A stretch of 64,000 bases of DNA from CAYJAD01 sp964371835 (lineage in GTDB: Bacteria; Desulfobacterota; Desulfovibrionia; Desulfovibrionales; Desulfovibrionaceae), in contig CAYJOP010000002.1 in the NCBI GenBank assembly GCA_964371835.1, positions 1 through 64,000 of the forward strand, written 5' to 3'. Positions 1 through 9,104 of this stretch are shown piece after piece. The notes below the pieces were generated by a model that saw only the letters and a program-made list of their open reading frames with translations, had not been told where the DNA came from and searched no databases. How positions within the stretch are numbered: position 1 is the first letter of the stretch; every line of letters begins with the position of its first letter. A program made the translations under genes and the position numbers.

Positions 1-126
1 TGAACGTGCGTATCAACTATAGACTTCAAATTTGCTTTGCAAATTTGCGCCGCTTGCGAAAACAAGTTTTCGAGCAGTAATACACAATATTGCAGAAAGA
101 TTAAAAATAGTTATAAGGAATAATAT
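1..126. other. Intergenic leader with two small hairpins
   Basis: No gene is seen here. There are two perfect hairpins: 27-47 (9-bp arms, loop TTT) and 57-72 (7-bp arms, loop AA). An AAGGAA ribosome-binding sequence at 115-120 serves the P-II gene. A similar arrangement of hairpins occurs at 27063-27125. Confidence 0.5.
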
Positions 127-465
127 ATGAAAAAAATTGAACTTACCATTAGGCCAAGTAAGCTTGAAGATGTCAAAAATGAACTAGTTGCCATTGGAAT
201 ACACGGCATGACATACTTTGAAGCTCGTGGTTTTGGTCGCCAAGGCGGACATACAGAAAATTACCGTGGCAAGACTTATCAAGTGGATTTTTTGCCCAAG
301 TTTCGGGTAGAAATAGTAGTGCATGATGAAGCTCTTGACAAAGTTATTGAAACCATTATGCAGGCTGCAAAGACTGGCAATGTCGGGGACGGAAAGATTT
401 TTGTTTCTGACATTACAGACGCTTGGCGTATTCGCACTGGCGACAGGGGTGACGCTGCACTATAG
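127..465 (+). CDS. glnB: Nitrogen regulatory protein P-II
   Basis: A 112-residue P-II signal protein of normal family length. P-II trimers sense 2-oxoglutarate, ATP/ADP and, when modified, glutamine, and they control nitrogen targets such as NifA, AmtB and glutamine synthetase. The protein begins MKKIEL, has the T-loop with Tyr51 (RGKTYQVDFLPK), the usual uridylylation site, and the B-loop motif TGNVGDGKIFV. It ends in the usual IRTGDRGDAAL tail. The next gene is a NifA-type activator, so a nitrogen-control role is likely. Whether it is GlnB or GlnK cannot be told from sequence; no amtB lies in view. Confidence 0.9.
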   Translation: MKKIELTIRPSKLEDVKNELVAIGIHGMTYFEARGFGRQGGHTENYRGKTYQVDFLPKFRVEIVVHDEALDKVIETIMQAAKTGNVGDGKIFVSDITDAWRIRTGDRGDAAL

Positions 466-493
466 AAAAAATGCATTGCAAAATAATAGCAGC

Positions 494-522
494 TTGACAG
501 CGGGAAGATTTTCTACAATTAT
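494..522 (+). promoter_or_regulatory. Candidate sigma-70 promoter before nifA
   Basis: TTGACA at 494-499 is a perfect -35 box; AATTAT follows after 17 bases as a weak -10. It overlaps the hairpin at 499-539. This is pattern matching only. Confidence 0.3.
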
Positions 523-539
523 GTAGGAAATCTTCCGCT
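499..539 (+). terminator. Hairpin between glnB and nifA
   Basis: Near-perfect inverted repeat (AGCGGGAAGATTTTC against GAAATCTTCCGCT) about 30 bases after the P-II stop codon. No long U-tract follows, so it may be a weak terminator or an attenuator for nifA. Confidence 0.4.
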
Positions 540-561
540 ATGTAATATTTAAGGAATTTCC

Positions 562-2157
562 ATGAATAAAGATCAAAATACAGAGCAAATTGGCCCAAGT
601 CCAAGTGGTGACATACGTGAACTACGCCTGCTTTTTGAGTTAAGCGAACTACTGGATAGTGCTGCGCATATGGAAGATACGCTCGATGGTGCGCTAAAAC
701 TCATGGCTAGACATATAAATATGATGCGAGGCACCATTACTCTAATTTCACCGCAAGGTGATGAAATGCACATTGAAACAGCCTATGGCCTTGACCCCAT
801 TGAAAAAGCTCGTGGTCAATATAAGCCAGGTGAGGGAGTGATAGGCAGAGTTATTGCTACTGGAAAGCCCATGCTTGTATCACGCATTTCTGATGAGCCT
901 TTATTTCTAAACCGTACTCAGTCTAGAAATTTACAAAAGGAGCAAGTTTCTTTCTTGTGTGTTCCCATTAAGCTTGATGAACACGTGATAGGTGCTTTGA
1001 GTGTGGATAGGCTTTTTACCAACAATCAAGATCTTGAGGAAGATGCTCGCCTGCTTTCCATTGTTGCCTTTATGCTAGCTCGTGCGGCTAAAGTGCGCCA
1101 GAGCTATATGACAAACCCCAGTATGCATAAAGTCAGCAAAACTGCCCCACGCCCTCATGCCTTTGTGGGGAATTCTGATGTTATGGAGCAAGTTTATACT
1201 CAAATTGAACAGGTGGCCTCATCTGGAACGACGGTGCTTATTTGTGGGGAAAGTGGCACGGGTAAAGAACTGACCGCCCAAGCTATACACGCCGCAAGCT
1301 CAAGGGCCACGCAACCTTATGTATCCTTAAATTGTGCAGCCTTGCCAGAAAGTCTCATTGAGAGCGAGCTTTTTGGGCATGAGAAAGGAGCGTTTACTGG
1401 TGCCAATGCTGTGCGTCGTGGTCGTTTTGAATTAGCCCATGGTGGAACACTTTTTTTAGATGAAATTGGCGAACTAAGTTTACTTATTCAAGCAAAGCTT
1501 TTGCGAGTTTTGCAAGACAGACGCTTTGAGCGCCTTGGTAGTATGGAAACACGTCAAGTGGATGTGCGCATTATCGCCGCCACCAACCGCTCACTTGAGG
1601 ATATGGTGGAGCAAGGCACTTTTCGCAAAGACCTTTATTATCGCCTTAATGTATTTCCCATAACCCTTGCACCATTGCGTGAAAGGAAAAACGATATTGC
1701 CATGCTTGCTAACCACTTTATGGAAAAGTATGCAGCAGCTAACGGACGCACCAATGTAAGGATCTCGCTTACAACAATGGATATGCTACAACGCTATGAT
1801 TGGCCTGGTAATGCTAGAGAGTTACAAAACATTATGGAGCGTGCGACTTTGCTGGTTAGCGATGATGGAATTATCTCACCGCAACATCTGCCAACACATT
1901 TGCACGCCAACAATTGCCCCATAACAAATGCAAAAAACGAAGAAGCAAACATGAAATCTTTTGCAAGTTCTAGCCTGCAAGCAAGAATTGATGAGCTAGA
2001 GTACGCCTGCATAGTGGAAAGCCTTGAGGCAACAAATGGTCACCTTGGCAATGCCGCAGAAAGGCTTGGCCTTACCGAAAGAATTATGGCCTTGCGTCTT
2101 AAAAAGTATAATCTAAGTTACAAGAATTTTAGACTAAAAAACAAGCAGCATGATTAA
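562..2157 (+). CDS. nifA: NifA-type sigma-54-dependent activator
   Basis: A 531-residue activator with the NifA layout: an N-terminal GAF sensor (about 20-170), an AAA+ domain with Walker A GESGTGKE (229-236), intact GAFTGA loop (276-281) and Walker B LFLDEIGE, and a C-terminal Fis-type helix-turn-helix (GNAAERLGLTERIMALRLKKY). The C-terminal RIMALRLKKYNL pattern resembles NifA rather than generic NtrC proteins. It normally switches on nitrogenase genes with sigma-54 RNA polymerase. The inter-domain linker lacks the cysteine cluster of oxygen-sensing rhizobial NifA. No nif structural genes are in the window; the nearest sigma-54-type promoters seen belong to the T3SS, so a role there is possible but unproven. 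Confidence 0.85.
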   Translation: MNKDQNTEQIGPSPSGDIRELRLLFELSELLDSAAHMEDTLDGALKLMARHINMMRGTITLISPQGDEMHIETAYGLDPIEKARGQYKPGEGVIGRVIATGKPMLVSRISDEPLFLNRTQSRNLQKEQVSFLCVPIKLDEHVIGALSVDRLFTNNQDLEEDARLLSIVAFMLARAAKVRQSYMTNPSMHKVSKTAPRPHAFVGNSDVMEQVYTQIEQVASSGTTVLICGESGTGKELTAQAIHAASSRATQPYVSLNCAALPESLIESELFGHEKGAFTGANAVRRGRFELAHGGTLFLDEIGELSLLIQAKLLRVLQDRRFERLGSMETRQVDVRIIAATNRSLEDMVEQGTFRKDLYYRLNVFPITLAPLRERKNDIAMLANHFMEKYAAANGRTNVRISLTTMDMLQRYDWPGNARELQNIMERATLLVSDDGIISPQHLPTHLHANNCPITNAKNEEANMKSFASSSLQARIDELEYACIVESLEATNGHLGNAAERLGLTERIMALRLKKYNLSYKNFRLKNKQHD

Positions 2158-2288
2158 TTAATCATTTATTTAAAGGATAAAACTTAATCACAAAACTTAA
2201 ATTTATTGAATTGTTGGCACATGGTCTGACGGCTCACCACATTTTGCATAAGCCATAATGTAGCCTCATGCCGTGGGAAAACTTTTAA

Positions 2289-2395
2289 GTGCCGTAAAAT
2301 AGCCAGTATTCACTTCTGGCGTCCCCAAAGTAGTATTTGAAGGCAACGTGCCTCTCTACACAGCATGCTAAAGCGTGTTGTTCAGCATCGACTAT
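2289..2395 (-). repeat. Decayed copy of the ~285-bp multi-hairpin repeat
   Basis: Read on the minus strand, this is clearly related to the first ~105 bases of the repeats at 39167 and 50379: TAGTCGATGCTGAACAACAC, then GAGAGGCACGTTGCC, then GACGCCAGAAGTGAAT. Similarity fades past 2289 and hairpin arms carry uncompensated changes, so it is a truncated, decaying copy. It fills the gap between the convergent nifA and T3SS regulator genes. Confidence 0.75.
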
Positions 2396-2416
2396 TTAGA
2401 ATAAAGCATGAAGGTT

Positions 2417-3697
2417 TTATGCAATGCGGTTAAGCTTTTTGCGCAAGCCTTCTCTGGTAATACCTAAAAGTTCCGCAGCCTTACTTTTGTTGCCATGGGT
2501 TTGTTTAAGGGCTGCATTAATGCATTGCTTTTCCATGTCAAATAAATTTAGGGGCATTTCTTGCATGATTTCAGGTGAACTTGCTTGCCTATTATCCAGT
2601 GCAGGTTGCTCGTCAAGGGTACTAGGTTTTAATTTAATGTTTTTAGCGATTTTTGGGGAGAGGTCGTGCACGTCAACCTGACTTCCGATGGCAAGTACAA
2701 CCACTCGCTCCATCTCATTGTTCAACTCACGCACATTGCCAGGCCATGAATATTGCATAAGTGCCTCTTTTGCACGAGGCTGCAAGGCAAGGTCTTGATG
2801 CTTCATTTGTAAGCAATGATTTTTTAAAAAATGTGAAGCCAGCATAATAATATCCTCGCCTCTTTCACGCAATGGGGGGATATTGATTTCCGCAACGTTT
2901 AAGCGATAGTATAAGTCCATGCGGAACTTTTTTTGAGCAACGGCATCTTCCAAATTGGCATTGGCAGCGGAAATAACCTTAATATCAATGGGTATGGTCT
3001 TGGCACTACCAACACGGGTTATTTCTTGCTCTTCCAATGCACGCAGCATCTTGGCTTGATGAGCAATGGGCATGTCAGCTATTTCGTCAAGAAAAATTGT
3101 ACCTCCGTGGGCCTCTTCAAGTAGACCTTTTTTTTGCATAACGCCAGTGGCAACACCTTTTTCTATGCCAAACATTTCGCTTTCAAATAAGGCATCAGGT
3201 ATGGCACTACAATTTACTGCTATGAAGGGACCTTTGCAGCGCTTGGAGTTAAAATGAATGAACTTGGCAAATTTTTCTTTACCAGTTCCTGTTTCGCCAA
3301 GTAATAGAGTATTAACAGGACGTTGCGCCACAGCTTTGGCAAATTTAAGTGTACTTTTAATGCCTTGGCTTTGCCCAATGATGGCTTTAGTGTTGTTTTC
3401 TGTCTGCACAATTTCCATAAGCTTGGAATTTTGATTTTCAATATGTGCTTTGATGTCTTCAAGCTCAGCATTTTTTAAGCGAAGTTCCTCAATTAAGCGT
3501 GCGGCATGTTCTTCGCGGATTTCAAGCTTTACGAGCATGAGTCCAAAAGCTTCTGCTAGCCTTAATACTTGGTCAGGTGCTTTGCCCTTGACTGTGTATG
3601 CATAAAGGTCTTTACTATCAATATCACGGCCAAATGCCATATGGTCGCAAAGGTTAATTATTTTTTCTAAAATTTTTTTATGTTCACCAGTTATCAT
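2417..3697 (-). CDS. Sigma-54 activator with variant GVATGV loop, T3SS-linked
   Basis: A 426-residue activator with an N-terminal helical region (about 1-100) but no receiver domain, an AAA+ domain with Walker A GETGTGKE (134-141) and Walker B IFLDEIAD, and a Fis-type helix-turn-helix (NKSKAAELLGITREGLRKKL). The sigma-54 contact loop, normally GAFTGA, reads GVATGV (181-186): the phenylalanine is lost and the threonine kept. The start was placed at ATG 3697, behind AAAGGA; a longer frame would overlap sctU. It is the last gene of the sctW-to-sctU operon, 26 bases after sctU. It probably drives the sigma-54-type promoters in this island; that link is inference. Confidence 0.85.
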   Translation of the reverse strand: MITGEHKKILEKIINLCDHMAFGRDIDSKDLYAYTVKGKAPDQVLRLAEAFGLMLVKLEIREEHAARLIEELRLKNAELEDIKAHIENQNSKLMEIVQTENNTKAIIGQSQGIKSTLKFAKAVAQRPVNTLLLGETGTGKEKFAKFIHFNSKRCKGPFIAVNCSAIPDALFESEMFGIEKGVATGVMQKKGLLEEAHGGTIFLDEIADMPIAHQAKMLRALEEQEITRVGSAKTIPIDIKVISAANANLEDAVAQKKFRMDLYYRLNVAEINIPPLRERGEDIIMLASHFLKNHCLQMKHQDLALQPRAKEALMQYSWPGNVRELNNEMERVVVLAIGSQVDVHDLSPKIAKNIKLKPSTLDEQPALDNRQASSPEIMQEMPLNLFDMEKQCINAALKQTHGNKSKAAELLGITREGLRKKLNRIA

Positions 3698-3723
3698 AAT
3701 GTAAATATCCTTTCTATGGGTGG

Positions 3724-4764
3724 TTACTTTTGAATTGATTGCACCCAACGTAATACGTCAGCCACTGGTTTGATGAGATTTTTAGGAATATAGCTATTTT
3801 CTGTGCCAGTGGCAAAGAGCTCTCTTGCTAGGGGAACATTGCGCATGATAGGTATGCCCTCTTCCTCGGCAACCTTTATCATGCGTTTTGCAATATGGCC
3901 TTCACCCTTAGCTAGGATAATAGGCAGAGGTGTTTTGCCCTTTTCATATTCAAGTGCAACGGCAAAATGTGTAGGGTTTGTGACCAAAACCTTAGCACGT
4001 CTCACATTGCTCATGGTGTCTTGGGTGGCAATTTCTCTTGCCAGTTCACGACGTTTACTCTTAATTTGAGGGTCGCCTTCCATTTCTTTATATTCTTGCT
4101 TAACTTCTTCCATGCTCATAAGGTGATCCTTATTATATTTCCATTTTTGAAACAAAAAGTCCAACACAGCTATGATTCCAAAGGCTACAGTTGTAATTAT
4201 AAGCAAATCAGACAGTATAGAGCCAACTACATTCCAATAGCCATAAATTGTTTGAGTTTCCAATTGAAATAGTAAGGCTAAATTTTTTTCAAATACATAC
4301 CAAGTTACAAGACTTAGTATTATAACCTTCACAACATTTTTAAGAAATTCCACAAAATTCTTCATGGAAAAGGTTTTTTTGAACCATTTTGCAGGATCCA
4401 AGTTTTCTAATTTGGGCATGGCGGCCTTTGGCGCATAAAGAAAGCCCACCTGCACAAGATTGGAGATTAAGGCCAAGGCCATTACAAAACACACCACAGG
4501 CACTACTAATATAATTAGAGTGTCAATTGCTATACTTGAGTAGGTGCTGGCAATTTCATTAAATGGTTTGTGCATTTCCAGCATGGGAAATTCTACTAAA
4601 AACAGTAACCTTTCAAGTATATCTGGCCCTATGAAATAAAGATAGAGTGTAAGTCCAAGCACAGTAGCAACAGAGGCAATATCCTGACTTTTGCACACAT
4701 CACCCTTTTCTCGTGCTTCACGCTTGCGTTTTGGAGTAGGCTGTTCTGTTTTATTGTTACTCAT
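3724..4764 (-). CDS. sctU: T3SS export switch protein SctU (YscU/FlhB family)
   Basis: A 346-residue inner-membrane export-gate protein. It has four predicted membrane helices in the first 205 residues and a cytoplasmic C-domain with the self-cleavage motif NPTH at 263-266 (context VLVTNPTHFAVALEY). In this family, cleavage between Asn and Pro switches substrate class from needle to translocators and effectors. The N-terminus (KTEQPTPKRKREAREKG) is typical. It overlaps sctT by 4 bases, so translation is coupled. Order V-S-T-U is conserved with other T3SS loci, although sctR lies in the divergent operon. Confidence 0.97.
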   Translation of the reverse strand: MSNNKTEQPTPKRKREAREKGDVCKSQDIASVATVLGLTLYLYFIGPDILERLLFLVEFPMLEMHKPFNEIASTYSSIAIDTLIILVVPVVCFVMALALISNLVQVGFLYAPKAAMPKLENLDPAKWFKKTFSMKNFVEFLKNVVKVIILSLVTWYVFEKNLALLFQLETQTIYGYWNVVGSILSDLLIITTVAFGIIAVLDFLFQKWKYNKDHLMSMEEVKQEYKEMEGDPQIKSKRRELAREIATQDTMSNVRRAKVLVTNPTHFAVALEYEKGKTPLPIILAKGEGHIAKRMIKVAEEEGIPIMRNVPLARELFATGTENSYIPKNLIKPVADVLRWVQSIQK

Positions 4765-5582
4765 AATAAACTAGCTACCCCTTGAAGCATATTTACAATT
4801 TCATAAAGCCTTGGCTGGATAAATTTAAGCAACATAGCAAGATAAAATATGGCCAAAAAACACGCTATGGCACTTTTGATGGGCATTGCAAGTATATAAA
4901 CATTAAGCTGTGAGGCAAAGCGGTTAATAAGTCCAAGTGAAAGGTCTGCTATAAGACAAGCTATTATAATGGGGCCAGAAAATATGACTATGAGCAAGAG
5001 TAAGTTACTCACTTGCCCCGCAAAAAATAAAGCAAAGTTTTCATGGGTAAAAATGCCTATGGGTAGGTATGAGGTTACAGGCCAGTATATGTAGCTACTG
5101 TAAATGGCTTTCAACAGCACCAGAAAAATACCGCTGGCAAACATAACCATAACCATGGCTTGAAAAAACAAAGCACCCAAGGGTGAGGTTTGATCTCCAG
5201 ATAGTATGTCTTGTTCTGAGGACTGAGTGGCACCACGCTGATTATCAATAAAGATGCCAGTGCCTTGCACTGCCCAAAACAACATGCCTATTAAAAGCCC
5301 TAAGATGCTACCAATGAGCACCTCCTTAAGCACAATTAAGCCATAGCTTAAAGCCTTGCTGGAATATATGTGCAAATTGTGGTCTAAAATGTGGCCTAGA
5401 ACGTATGGGTGTAGTATACAGTAAAAAGAAATGGATATGGCAACACGCACTGTACCAGTTATAACTGCGCCACCAAGAAAAGGGGCAATTTGAATAATCA
5501 TAAATAGGCGTGGTGTGCCAAGCAATATGGCCAGCACATGGTCTGCCAGTCTAAGTTCTTCTATTAATACATCAATATCCAT
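4761..5582 (-). CDS. sctT: T3SS export apparatus protein SctT
   Basis: A 273-residue, strongly hydrophobic protein of the YscT/FliR family with about six to eight membrane segments, as expected for this gate subunit. The central hydrophilic stretch DNQRGATQSSEQDILSG is the typical cytoplasmic loop (D-N-Q-R-G). It sits between sctS and sctU in the leftward operon and forms the export pore with SctR and SctS. Confidence 0.95.
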   Translation of the reverse strand: MDIDVLIEELRLADHVLAILLGTPRLFMIIQIAPFLGGAVITGTVRVAISISFYCILHPYVLGHILDHNLHIYSSKALSYGLIVLKEVLIGSILGLLIGMLFWAVQGTGIFIDNQRGATQSSEQDILSGDQTSPLGALFFQAMVMVMFASGIFLVLLKAIYSSYIYWPVTSYLPIGIFTHENFALFFAGQVSNLLLLIVIFSGPIIIACLIADLSLGLINRFASQLNVYILAMPIKSAIACFLAIFYLAMLLKFIQPRLYEIVNMLQGVASLL

Positions 5583-5613
5583 AACTAATTGTATATTTAA
5601 TAAAATTTATAAG

Positions 5614-5874
5614 TTATAGAGTATGGAAGTTTAAAAATATGGTTTGAGAAAATGACAATAACTCAGCGCTAAGCCATCCGCCCATAATAAAAAAAGTCAA
5701 AATAACACAAAGTAATTTTACTCCAAATATTAAAGTTTGTTCTTGTAATTGAGTAACGGCTTGCACTAAGCTTAAAAGAAGGCCCACCACAGAGGCGACT
5801 ATAATTGCAGGCAATGACAATAACAAAACTAAGTAGAGGCATTGTGTGGCAAGTTGTATGGGTGTTATTTCCAT
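5614..5874 (-). CDS. sctS: T3SS export apparatus protein SctS
   Basis: An 86-residue protein with two membrane hairpin helices, of the YscS/FliQ family. The motif SLVQAVTQLQEQTLIFGVKL between the helices is characteristic. It lies 8 bases after sctV and before sctT. It is part of the R-S-T core complex in the inner membrane. Confidence 0.95.
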   Translation of the reverse strand: MEITPIQLATQCLYLVLLLSLPAIIVASVVGLLLSLVQAVTQLQEQTLIFGVKLLCVILTFFIMGGWLSAELLSFSQTIFLNFHTL

Positions 5875-5882
5875 AATTATTC

Positions 5883-7979
5883 CTAATCTAAACTCAATTT
5901 AAATACAGGCTGAACTGAAATTTCTGGAGTTAACTCCTGATAGGCAATAACGGGTAAATTATAAAAATCAGCCTCAATAACCCTGCGAACATAACGACGT
6001 ATATCCATGGAAACAATAACAGTGAGGCGTTGAGAACTTTTAAGATTTTCTGAAAATTCATCCTTTAACTTTTGCAAAAACTTCTTGGTTACTTCTGGGT
6101 CAAGAGCTAGGAAGGCACCACCAGAAGTTTGGCGTATGGATTTACGAATAGTTTCTTCAAGATTTGGGTCCAAAATAATAACAGGAAGTATATTGTGCCC
6201 TTGAGAATACATATAACTAATTTGGCGTTTTAAAGCACTGCGTATATGTTCTGTGAGCATAATGCTTTCTTTTTCCTTGGGTGCCCATTCAATTAACGCT
6301 TCTAAAATGGAGCGCAAATTACGAATGGAAATTTGCTCTTGAATTAGCCTTTGGAATATTTCAGCAATGCGCTGTGTGGGCAGGAGTCGTGTTGCTTCAC
6401 GCACAAGGTCTGGTGAGCTTTCTTCCATCTTATCAAGAAGATATTTTGTTTCTTGCATGCCTAAAAACAATGAGGCATGACGTGAGAGTAATAAAGATAG
6501 GTGAAAAGCTAGCACTCGTGCATGGGACATATATGCTATGCTAAGGCCATCTAGGATTATTTGCTTCTCAGCTGGAACCCATATGGACTCAATGTCTGGT
6601 AAAAAGCTTGTACCCTTCACAAAGGGTATATTAAGCAAGTTTAGATTATCCTCTGTATCTCTTACAAATAACATATCCCTTTCAAATGCACCATGTGCTA
6701 TGGGAATTTCATTAATATTAAGAACATAAGATATGCCCTCAAGTTGTGGAGATTCACGCAAATTTATACCAGGAAAGGGTACGCCAAGGTCAAAATAAAG
6801 AGTTTTGCGTAAAGTTATAAGCTCTTCATTTAAAGTTATATAGTCCATGGATGCGCTAATATCGTCAGAAACATCAAGAATAATTGGAACTGTGGGTACA
6901 AATTCGTCTTGGGCGGTTAAAAGCTTTTTTGGGGTTTTAGCTTTGAGCGTTGGAGCAAGAGATTTATTAATTTCGTCTTTTATATCTGCATCTTCTGGTG
7001 CGTCTTTCAGCTTTTTTAATATATATCCAAAACCCATAATAATTAGAGCTATGGTAAATAATTGGATTTTGGGGAAGCCTGGAATTAATGCAAAGAGGAA
7101 AATTAAAGCACCAGCCATCATCAAGGCTTTGGGTTGTGCAAAAAACTGCGCACCCACTTGAGTTCCTACGTTATCGTTGGTGTCGCCTGAGCGAGTGATA
7201 AGTATGCCTGCTGAGATGGACACAAGCAAAGAGGGAATTTGTGAGACTAAACCATCACCAACGGTTAGTATACCATAAGTTTCAAGAGCTTCTTGCCCAC
7301 TCATGCCATTTTGAGTCATGCCAATAATTGTGCCGCCAATAATGTTTACAACGGCAATAACCATGCCTGCAATACTATCACCTTTTACAAATTTCATGGC
7401 ACCATCCATGGCGCCATACATTTTGCTTTCTTGGTTAATTTGTTCTCGTCTGTATTGAGCTTCGTCCATATCAATGACACCAGCACGCATGTCTGCATCA
7501 ATGGACATTTGCTTGCCCGGCATGGCATCAAGGGTAAAACGTGCCCCAACTTCTGCCACACGCTCAGCGCCCTTAGCAATTACTAAAAACTGCACAATGG
7601 TTAAGATTAAAAATACAACAGCACCCACCACAAAGTTACCACCAAGGGCAAATTCACCGAAAATGAAAATAATTTCACCAGCATCAGCTTGTAGTAATAT
7701 GAGGCGTGTGGTGGCAATGTTTAGCCCCAGACGAAACAGAGTGGTAAAAAGCAGCATGGTTGGAAATGATGAAAATTCAAGGGCGTGCTTTACATACATG
7801 CTCATCATTAACATTAGAAAAGATAAGGCTAAGTTTGCTCCAATAAGAGCGTCAATGAGTGCCGTAGGCATGGGAATAATCATTAAAGCAATAACAACAA
7901 TAACCAGAAAAACCATGTTAAGGTCATTATGTTTGGTTATGCCAATGACAGCTGAATTTAGTTTGTTTAGTACATTCAT
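5883..7979 (-). CDS. sctV: T3SS major export gate protein SctV
   Basis: A 698-residue protein of the LcrD/YscV/FlhA family at full normal length. The N-terminal half holds about eight membrane segments and the conserved cytoplasmic loop (GARFTLDAMPGKQMSIDADM, then AQYRREQINQESKMYGAMDG). The C-terminal half, from about residue 350, is the cytoplasmic ring domain that docks chaperone-substrate complexes. It follows sctY by 7 bases, matching the Yersinia order yscX-yscY-lcrD. Confidence 0.98.
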   Translation of the reverse strand: MNVLNKLNSAVIGITKHNDLNMVFLVIVVIALMIIPMPTALIDALIGANLALSFLMLMMSMYVKHALEFSSFPTMLLFTTLFRLGLNIATTRLILLQADAGEIIFIFGEFALGGNFVVGAVVFLILTIVQFLVIAKGAERVAEVGARFTLDAMPGKQMSIDADMRAGVIDMDEAQYRREQINQESKMYGAMDGAMKFVKGDSIAGMVIAVVNIIGGTIIGMTQNGMSGQEALETYGILTVGDGLVSQIPSLLVSISAGILITRSGDTNDNVGTQVGAQFFAQPKALMMAGALIFLFALIPGFPKIQLFTIALIIMGFGYILKKLKDAPEDADIKDEINKSLAPTLKAKTPKKLLTAQDEFVPTVPIILDVSDDISASMDYITLNEELITLRKTLYFDLGVPFPGINLRESPQLEGISYVLNINEIPIAHGAFERDMLFVRDTEDNLNLLNIPFVKGTSFLPDIESIWVPAEKQIILDGLSIAYMSHARVLAFHLSLLLSRHASLFLGMQETKYLLDKMEESSPDLVREATRLLPTQRIAEIFQRLIQEQISIRNLRSILEALIEWAPKEKESIMLTEHIRSALKRQISYMYSQGHNILPVIILDPNLEETIRKSIRQTSGGAFLALDPEVTKKFLQKLKDEFSENLKSSQRLTVIVSMDIRRYVRRVIEADFYNLPVIAYQELTPEISVQPVFKLSLD

Positions 7980-7985
7980 TGTAGT

Positions 7986-8342
7986 TTATTGCTCGTTTAA
8001 GTGGTATGAGTATTGTGCAATGGCATTTTTGGATTCTTCTTCACGATTTTCCATTTTTAGGGCCTTGGCAAGTAATAGATATATAACGGCAGTTTTAGAA
8101 GATATTTCCATATTTTGCAACGCTATATGTATATATTTTAAAGATTCTCTAGCTTTATTTCTTTCAATGGCAATGAAGGCAAGGGCTAAATATAATCTTG
8201 GCTGTATATTGTCCTTGGGGCTAATGGCGATGAGTGTTTTGTAAGCACGTTCTGCCTTATCCCAAAGGTTCATGCGTAAGAACAAAAAAGCCAAAACATG
8301 CAAGGAGGATTTATTATCTTTTCCAGAAAGGCTATAGCTCAT
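7986..8342 (-). CDS. sctY: SctY-like TPR chaperone
   Basis: A 118-residue helical TPR-like protein (for example NLWDKAERAYKTLIAIS and IEIERNKARESLKY-type helices). The start at 8342 has GGAGG five bases upstream and lies one base after the sctX stop codon; a longer upstream frame would overlap sctX. In Yersinia, YscY binds YscX and both bind YscV. The assignment rests mainly on its size, fold and position directly between an SctX-like gene and sctV, because YscY proteins diverge strongly in sequence. Confidence 0.75.
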   Translation of the reverse strand: MSYSLSGKDNKSSLHVLAFLFLRMNLWDKAERAYKTLIAISPKDNIQPRLYLALAFIAIERNKARESLKYIHIALQNMEISSKTAVIYLLLAKALKMENREEESKNAIAQYSYHLNEQ

Positions 8343-8343
8343 C

Positions 8344-8706
8344 TTAGCCTCCAAGCATGAGGTTATAGTATGTGCGTAAAAGATCTTCGTTTTCCAGTAA
8401 AGGAAAGAGGTCATTTCTTAAAAAATCCTGCACATCAGCATCGCTGGAATTTTTTAATTCTAAGGCACAAGTATGCAACACAGCTGAAAGCACATCACCA
8501 CGCACAATTTCACCATCCCCCATATCAGGGCAGACAGCGTCTTCTATCATACTCTGAATATTTGGTAAGTTGTATGTGGATTCAAGGCTGGCATCATAAA
8601 TATTTGGCGTAGCAAATTGCTTAGCCGCAGGTAATTTATAATTGTCTTGATTTTCAATAATACTTTGAATACCAAGGTTGGGGTCAAATAAGTTAATTCC
8701 GCGCAT
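8344..8706 (-). CDS. sctX: SctX-like secreted export component
   Basis: A 120-residue protein without membrane segments, ending in the helix LLENEDLLRTYYNLMLGG, which resembles the YscX C-terminus. YscX is an early secreted protein specific to the Ysc family and needed for export. The gene is flanked by the SycN-like chaperone upstream and SctY downstream, exactly as in Yersinia. Identification is by position and C-terminal resemblance; overall similarity is weak. Confidence 0.7.
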   Translation of the reverse strand: MRGINLFDPNLGIQSIIENQDNYKLPAAKQFATPNIYDASLESTYNLPNIQSMIEDAVCPDMGDGEIVRGDVLSAVLHTCALELKNSSDADVQDFLRNDLFPLLENEDLLRTYYNLMLGG

Positions 8707-8714
8707 AGTGCCCT

Positions 8715-9083
8715 CTACTTATTAAATATTTTTGCAAGGTTGGCGTGTAGTATATGTATGGTATTTTCAAGTTCTGCCACTTGAACATTTTTTGAGTCCA
8801 CGGTGCTTAGAAGCATGGCCCAACCACCATTAACCCCTCCGCGTATTTCTATGGCATGACCATGTCTATAGGAGCATGCTTCCAATATTTTGCGAGGAAT
8901 ATCACCCTCATATTCAGGATATGGCAAACTCAAGCAAATAAAGAGTTGCTCTTTGTCTTGGTCATGTTCAAGGTGCAAACGTCCTATATTTTCAATATCT
9001 AAACAAAGAAAGTTTTGCTCATTTAAACAGAGGTTATCAATGTTCATTCTTTGTCCAAACTCTTGTATTACAGTATCAAGCAT
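8715..9083 (-). CDS. SycN-like class I chaperone
   Basis: A 122-residue acidic protein with the size and strand pattern of CesT/SycN chaperones (MLDTVIQEFGQRMNIDNL..., a central sheet, a final amphipathic helix LENTIHILHANLAKIF). In Yersinia SycN pairs with YscB to chaperone YopN. Here it sits between the YopN homologue sctW and sctX, the same place as sycN, and a YscB-like gene lies at 15320. SctW is its likely client (inference). Confidence 0.72.
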   Translation of the reverse strand: MLDTVIQEFGQRMNIDNLCLNEQNFLCLDIENIGRLHLEHDQDKEQLFICLSLPYPEYEGDIPRKILEACSYRHGHAIEIRGGVNGGWAMLLSTVDSKNVQVAELENTIHILHANLAKIFNK

Positions 9084-9104
9084 ATAAATCCCTTGGGCAA
9101 GCTA

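Noticed and set aside
2417..3697. The regulator as a two-component response regulator
   Set aside because: No receiver domain or Asp/Lys signature; the N-terminus is a short helical region.
7474..8244. A 256-codon frame on the plus strand opposite sctV and sctY
   Set aside because: It is antisense to two well-supported genes and has no family features; a by-product of codon use in sctV.
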